In this document: in pieces, positions 58,472 through 64,000 of the stretch | Position numbering within the stretch: position 1 is the first letter of the stretch | Layout of the letters: every line of letters begins with the position of its first letter | Assembly (NCBI GenBank): GCA_902805475.1 | Contig: CADCSX010000007.1 | Span: 1,798,001 to 1,862,000 of the forward strand | Reading direction: 5' to 3' | Length of the DNA: 64,000 bases | From: Entonaema liquescens | Taxonomy: Eukaryota > Ascomycota > Sordariomycetes > Xylariales > Xylariaceae | The notes under the pieces: model-generated | What the model saw: only the letters and a program-made list of their open reading frames with translations | Told to the model about the DNA's origin: nothing | Database searches by the model: none | Translations under genes and position numbers: made by a program

Positions 58472-61400
58472 TATTATAACTATACGTAAGGTCTATACGT
58501 ATGTCTATACAATTTCTCTCTATCTCATACATCTGTATATGTATGTATGTCCTACTTTTCAAACCTGCCTGTCTTGGTCCATGTTCGTTCCCGCAGCCTT
58601 CGACCATACACCACCCATCTTATCCTCAATACGCCGTGACCTCTTTTGGTTACTTAGTTACCTTCTATATCTAGCCGGGGGCTGCGACCGGATTCACGGA
58701 AGCGCTGTGCGATTGACGAACCAGCAAGGCTAAGCAGATCAAAGCCTAGCCTATCTCGGTTTTGAGATGGCCTCCAATCCTATAACAAGACCCTACAATA
58801 AAGCCGACGCCTACAAAGCTTACCCTATCATTACCATACCAGATTATATAATCTAACTGTATAGATTACTACCGGTTGTACTATTGTCTACCATAACCAT
58901 AGGTTATCTATCATGTGCTAAAACTGCAGGGTCCTTTTTCGAGATTATGTCCCCTGGATGCTCAGCCTCATAAAATACATATCTCGAGACACGGCGCCTA
59001 CACTTATTCGTTTCACCAATGACAACCCCGTTGACGTCAATTATATTCTTGGATCTCTTCACCGCTCCTATTTGGGTCAGCCTCCAGCCTTACTATGATC
59101 CGCTTTCTTTATTTGCCATCCAGGTCCGTGAGATATAGAACTTACATCTCGGATCACCGAGAGTTCCGCGGCTCGTCCGGAGCTACATGTCTTTTTACCC
59201 GGACCTCTGATGACGCTAGCATAATACCTAGCATAATGCCTTGAGGAGGAATGGAAACTTCTGACTACTACAAATAGTTGTAAGTATTATAGCATTGCGG
59301 CCTCACGATGCATATGCGTTCCGGTTCATACGGAATATGCCGCACTTGATTCGGTCGCCTGTCTCTCTGCCCTGATTGAACTTGGTCGAGTCCACCGCAG
59401 CCAAGAATATTCCCGACGTTAGCAAGGCTTCTACCTGGTACGGCAGGTTGTCGTCATCTTCTACCAAATTTCCTGCATTACTTCGCCTGTCAACGCGGTT
59501 TCTATATTTGTCTCAGCTCGGCGTGCCAGTAGATGGACAGACATCGTGTGATTAGAGTCGTATTCCTGGTCCCGCGACTGTGATCGACAATCACAACTGA
59601 GAACGAGCCTTAAACGAGACACAAGACCGATGCACGCCAGAGAAGCAAGTTCATAGTTTTGCTTTGGATGCTCCCCATTATTTTAATCGTGGCTCATCGA
59701 GTATCGTGTAACCTATGTCGATGCGCTACCTGGGATTAAAAGCTCCCAGCTGAGCTGACGTGTCCTCGGGATGAGCATCTTCAATGGAGAACAAGCGCAG
59801 ATGCCGAACGCTCAAGCAAATCATCAGCAAAAAGCACCAGTCGTGAGATTTTATTCTCGAACTATTCTAAAGAACTTACTAGTGTCAGACCAAGAGCCCG
59901 ATTTGCCAAACCTTTCCAGGTTTATCGCACATCTATGAACGTCCGAGCTGAGCAAGCCTCTAACGCAGTAACGAATACTCCAAATTACAACAACCTGTTC
60001 ATCTGAGACTTTAGCGCTCGCCACGGCTACCTTGCCTCGCAATTCCAAGCAATCCCTATGTTTAGGCTTCCACTAAACCATCGTGACACTTCATGCTTCT
60101 TCATACAGTTTAAGGGGGGTCACGCGGACGGGGCTGGCTGAGAAGGGAGTGTATGCAATTACCACAACAGGACTCATCTCCACCATTGTGCTGCCAATTC
60201 GTATCGACACCCATAGGATGTACTTGACGCTAGGTGCTGGAAAGGCTACTGAGTCCTGCGCCCATGGAATTCACAGCCGCCTGGCTATAGGTAAGGATAT
60301 AATCGTTTAGCCAAACGCTGATTGTTGTACACAGGGACGCAGCTGTGTTGCCTAGGACTTACAGCTTCTACCCTTCACGTGAATATGCAACTTGTCTTCA
60401 CCGTCTATCAAATCGCCACAAGATACCTAATTCGTCTATTATTCTGCCAATGTACTGATCACATGAGCCTGGGAAGCGACTATAGTAAGAAACGGAAAGC
60501 TGTGGCGATGTTTAAATAAACACTACCGCTATAGATAGATCCAATAAGATATTCCGAATCCCATTTTACTACTCTATACCCAGAACAGGACGCATAATGT
60601 ACGTAAACAGCCCCTGAGGAAGCCGTATTATCTTCTCTGTGGATTGTATTGTGGTAGTAGATGACTCAGAATCTAAGCAAGTACCAAAAATTATTAAGAT
60701 AGCTATTCGGCCGAGCTTGGACAAAGGGGCTATTTGGTATTAGTATTTGGTATTAGCAAAAAGAAAAAAAAAAGGCATCCCTATATAGGATACTATTAAG
60801 TGGCTTTAATATATAATTCTTTTATACATCATATGTCTACCTACCTGAACATGTTCAATCCCGCGTAGAGGGAAACCCGCTGCCCTCTTCGGAATATACA
60901 ACCTGCGAGAGTATCTATCTACTTTGCTCTTCATAGGTGTCCATAGAGGAAAACTTGATGTCCTGCATTTTTGCAAGGCACATATCATGACGAGGCTCTA
61001 ACTGTTCCCGTTGGCCCCTCCAGGCAAGTTCGTTGTATTACTTATGGATTCCGGGCGGCGTCCACTCGGGTGCTGGGCGTTCGTGCCAAGCCGTTATATA
61101 GGCGCAGTGTAATTATTATGACATGTGGTCATGCCCTTAAATTATCGGTAGTGGTAGGTGACTTCATCTCCAATCGTCGCTTTCAGCTCCGAGTGTGGTT
61201 TCTTTTTGCTGTTTTCGATACAATATTTGGTCTCGCCTGACTTGGCAGTCCCATATTGTCTATTAGGTACATAATTATAGGCCTACTTCCTTAAGGAGAG
61301 CCTAGAGCAAGTGGGCATTGAGTCATGAAGCTGGAGCTGACCTTGTGTGCCGTTGTGTGGCTGCTTCTAGTCATCTGGGCATGAGGTAGGTGAATGAGGA

Positions 61401-61907
61401 TTTTACTGCTTGACGCTTGAGGCTGCTTACCACGAGTGGTAACAAGGGCCTTGAAGAATTCGAAGTGTAGAGATGCATCACGATCTTTCAGAAGGGTAAA
61501 TACCCAAATTTTTGAGATTGGATAGGTGGTAGGCATTGTAACAGCCTAATATTGATTGCATAAATGCTGTGGTAAGACTATGATAAGTAAAATATATGAA
61601 CGTAAAGATAAATCAATCAAATATTATGAACTCTTCGCGCCTGAACAAATGGGATATCTCAATTAACACCTTCAATAAAGATCTATGTGGGTTTCGAAGA
61701 AAAAAAAAGCCAACGAATCCCTATACGAGTTGGGGGGTATGAACAGAGCCGCGCACCTCTGGCGGCAATCCCGATGAGAAAACACCAAAACTCCTATCCA
61801 ATGCAATGCCGCTCCGCCGCCCGCCCACAAAGGAATTAACGCCTCAGCACGCCGGGGGATGTATTAATGTGTATGTAAATGGGCCAACGCCTCCTTTAGC
61901 TGTTGGT

Positions 61908-64000
61908 CTATTGGTCAAGTTGCGAGGCGTCGCTGTGCGCGCTCTCATGGTCTGTGCCCGATTCCGGATCCGAAACTCTTCTCCGCTTCTTCCGTCCGAA
62001 GAACTCTCCCAATGTACTACTCAGGCTACGCGCTCTTCCCCGGACCGTTTTGCGGTCGCTTGGTAAGGGGTCGTCCTGGTAAGAAAGCTCTTCTTCATCT
62101 CGATAATTTTGAAGAAGAGGCTCGGCTGCCGCACCAAGGTCATCCTCACTGTGTGGGACGAACAAGCTCGATCTGATGCTAGGCCTTGTTCGTCGAATGG
62201 ATCTCCTCCGGCCACTCGGATTCTCTTCGCCGCGCAGGAGAGCGTCAGCTACTACGGCACTGACAGTCGAGGACAGCGGCGACGGAGAAATGAAGGCATT
62301 AGAAAAGTGATGGCTGTGTGGTCTGGAAGTCTGGGCACGTGGGGTTGTTGGCCGATCTGGAGATGATGGTGGGACAACTGGCTGTGGAAGGCTCGTAGTA
62401 GATTGAATAGGTTCCGATATAGCAGAGGCTATCGAATATACCGTCGGGACACTATCTGCCGACGATCTAAGCGGTAGTCCTGGATGAAAAGATCGATCAT
62501 CGAGGGAATTTCTCCATGGATTATCAAGCAGTGGCGACGCCTCAGCTGGTGTTGGGAGAAGAGATGTTCTCGAAGTTGACTCATCAGGTTTGCGTATTGA
62601 AGGGGCTTTACTCTGCGGACGAGGCAAAGGTTTGGCACCTGCCTTTGGATAACTGACCCGCGAGACGTACGACGGACGTCTCGAAAGCGGCGAAGAGGTT
62701 GTATGTTGTCCATCTGCTCTAGGCTGCTCGGATCGGTTATTATAAGACCCGGACGCTTCTTGGTCTCGGAGACCAATAGTCTCTTCCACGTTTTCATCGT
62801 CCGACAGCTCATCCGTATCTTCCTGTCGCGGCCGGCCGCTTGTAATGAGGAAGACACCAAAGAAGGTAAGAAGACAGCCACCAATGAATTTGAAGGCCTG
62901 TTGCGCTGTTGTACGTTCGAAATCCCGATACAGAATAGCACTTCCGATAATTACAGATAAAGTGAATAGTACGAATTGAATAGGTATAACCTGTGTCGAA
63001 TCGAATCGTTGCAGTGCCTTATTCACATATCGAACTTGCATAACTGCCGTTCCTAGTAGAATAACTATGAGGCCATATGTTACTGGGGTAGTAAAAGCTT
63101 TAAAGAGAGTTGACGAAAGCATCGAGGAGACACCCTTGGTTGTCAGAGCGGTATACCCCCCTTTTTGACTTTTAGTTAGTACCGGGTTTCCTTTAAAAGG
63201 GGAACCATATAGAACTTACCGAATAGTCCAACAAGTCCCAAGTCGATAAGGATTGTTCTATTACCATATCTTGGACTCGCCCACATCAGAACTATGATAA
63301 GCAGAATAGAGACGGCCATATAAATCTCAAATTCCATTGTCGTAATAGCGTCCCAAACATCGTGCGGATCCAATTTTGTTTCCTCTTGCTTAGCGCTTAA
63401 CACGACCGTGACAGCACCACCGACAGCAATTACTACACCCCAGAAATCGCGCTTCCGGAACCTCTCGCCAAAGAACATGGGCGCGATGACGCAGTTTGAT
63501 ATCAGGGCTACGACACCCAGCGGCGACACGATTGAAGCCGGCGCAAACCCGTAGGCCAGAAAGTTGCCCATCTCGCCAACAGTCATAAGAACTTGGCCTA
63601 TCCACCAGGACGGTGATTTCAAGTATGACGAAGAAACCTTAGAATCGTCGCATGATTGTTCGGTCAAGTTGGAATTGACCGATTGTATTGACTGGGAAAG
63701 TGGATGCACATCCGCCGTGTCGGTTGCCTCAGCACTATCATTGTGTGCATCACCGACAGATGTTTCAGTTGTTCCATAGCCATTATGATGACCGTTCCTC
63801 GCTCTCTTTAAAGCCTCTCTCGCCCGTTCCCGTGCCTCGACTCTTTTACGGTGAAGTTGAATATGCGAATACCTCTGGACATTAAGGGCCAAGGCGATTA
63901 AGACATTCCCTGATATTGCTGTTATAATCCCTATGAGCGAGCTCCATTCGCCTAGATTCGACCCATCCTTATGATCATTTGTCGCGTCATCTACGGCCCA
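61908..64000 (-). CDS. NIPA-type magnesium transporter (DUF803), 5' end outside window
   Basis: The frame is open from the right edge (64000). Exon 1 ends at 63220 and exon 2 (63160-61908) follows a 59-nt GTAAGT...AAG intron, giving at least 677 residues. Membrane blocks match the NIPA family: IGIITAISGNVLIALALNVQ, WWIGQVLMTVGEMGNFLAYGFAP then ASIVSPLGVVALISN, FGERFRKRDFWGVVIAVGG, and, after splicing, GLFGGYTALTTKGVSSMLSS, YVNKALQRFDSTQVIPIQFV and LTFFGVFLITSGR. NIPA proteins carry Mg2+ at plasma and endosomal membranes in animals. A long hydrophilic insertion (RYSHIQLHRKR to SWWIGQ, about 95 residues) follows the first membrane segment. The 270-residue disordered C-terminus, ending near a GRKKRRR basic patch, is typical of filamentous-fungal members. 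The true start lies beyond the window. Confidence 0.92.

Larger units (their letters stand above)
54312..61907. other. 7.6-kb gene-free block with MITE and microsatellites
   Basis: Apart from the MITE at 55556-55831 and the repeats listed separately, no gene was recognised. Short ORFs (for example 56394-56660 and 60083-60310) lack family motifs. One plus frame around 58926-59094 looks protein-like for about 55 codons but is bounded by stops and could not be extended by splicing. CCTAGGTA palindromes occur near 55530 and 57910-57945. Confidence 0.4.

Noticed and set aside
58926..59660. Possible pseudogene reading frame with several stops
   Set aside because: The density of stops is only modestly below chance and no family was recognised; only the first 55 codons look protein-like.

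Overview
The window looks like nuclear DNA of a filamentous ascomycete (Pezizomycotina, probably a Sordariomycete). Genes are split by short GT-AG introns, mostly 50-145 nt, with CTAAC/CTGAC-type branch points. Genes lie on both strands and are separated by long AT-rich spacers with pyrimidine-rich promoters. The proteins match ascomycete families: a DUF3425 bZIP factor, CVNH lectins, a PAS-domain kinase and a Rnc1-type KH protein. No rRNA, tRNA, CRISPR array or operon was found. Species cannot be assigned from the sequence alone. Exon structures below were worked out by hand from splice signals, reading frame and recalled family similarity; no search was run.

Layout. 1-317 (-): N-terminus of a gene running off the left edge, possibly an Aurora-type kinase. 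570-1185: decayed TIR element. 2208-2922 (+): four-TM protein with a PPxY tail. 3341-3678 (+): TIM13. 3914-5133 (-): NSRP1-like splicing protein with a frame break. 5824-6859 (+): dsRNA-binding-motif protein. 7428-8506 and 9620-10718 (+): tandem secreted CVNH-domain proteins. 11149-12248 (-): TPT1. 13911-17343 (-): large fungal-specific low-complexity protein. 24738-27022/27090 (+): MAPK-phosphatase-like dual-specificity phosphatase with a frame break. 28631-30026 (-): HUT1 UDP-sugar transporter. 31857-33111 (-): three-KH RNA-binding protein. 37682-39541 (-): adaptin-ear-motif trafficking protein. 40328-41198 (+): bZIP-DUF3425 factor. 41676-44126 (+): TBC1D5-like Rab GAP. 45258-49265 (-): PAS kinase with a frame break. 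51608-54311 (-): cAMP phosphodiesterase. 55556-55831: young MITE. 61908-64000 (-): NIPA-type Mg2+ transporter running off the right edge.

Most genes are single-copy housekeeping or signalling genes: mitochondrial import, tRNA splicing, ER nucleotide-sugar transport, vesicle traffic, cAMP turnover, MAPK down-regulation and nutrient-sensing kinase. The accessory part is the CVNH tandem, the two TIR elements and two gene-free blocks of over 7 kb (17.3-24.7 kb and 54.3-61.9 kb). Three conserved genes each need one extra base, near short homopolymers, to restore a family-like frame. This looks more like assembly indels than biology, but it changes the annotation.
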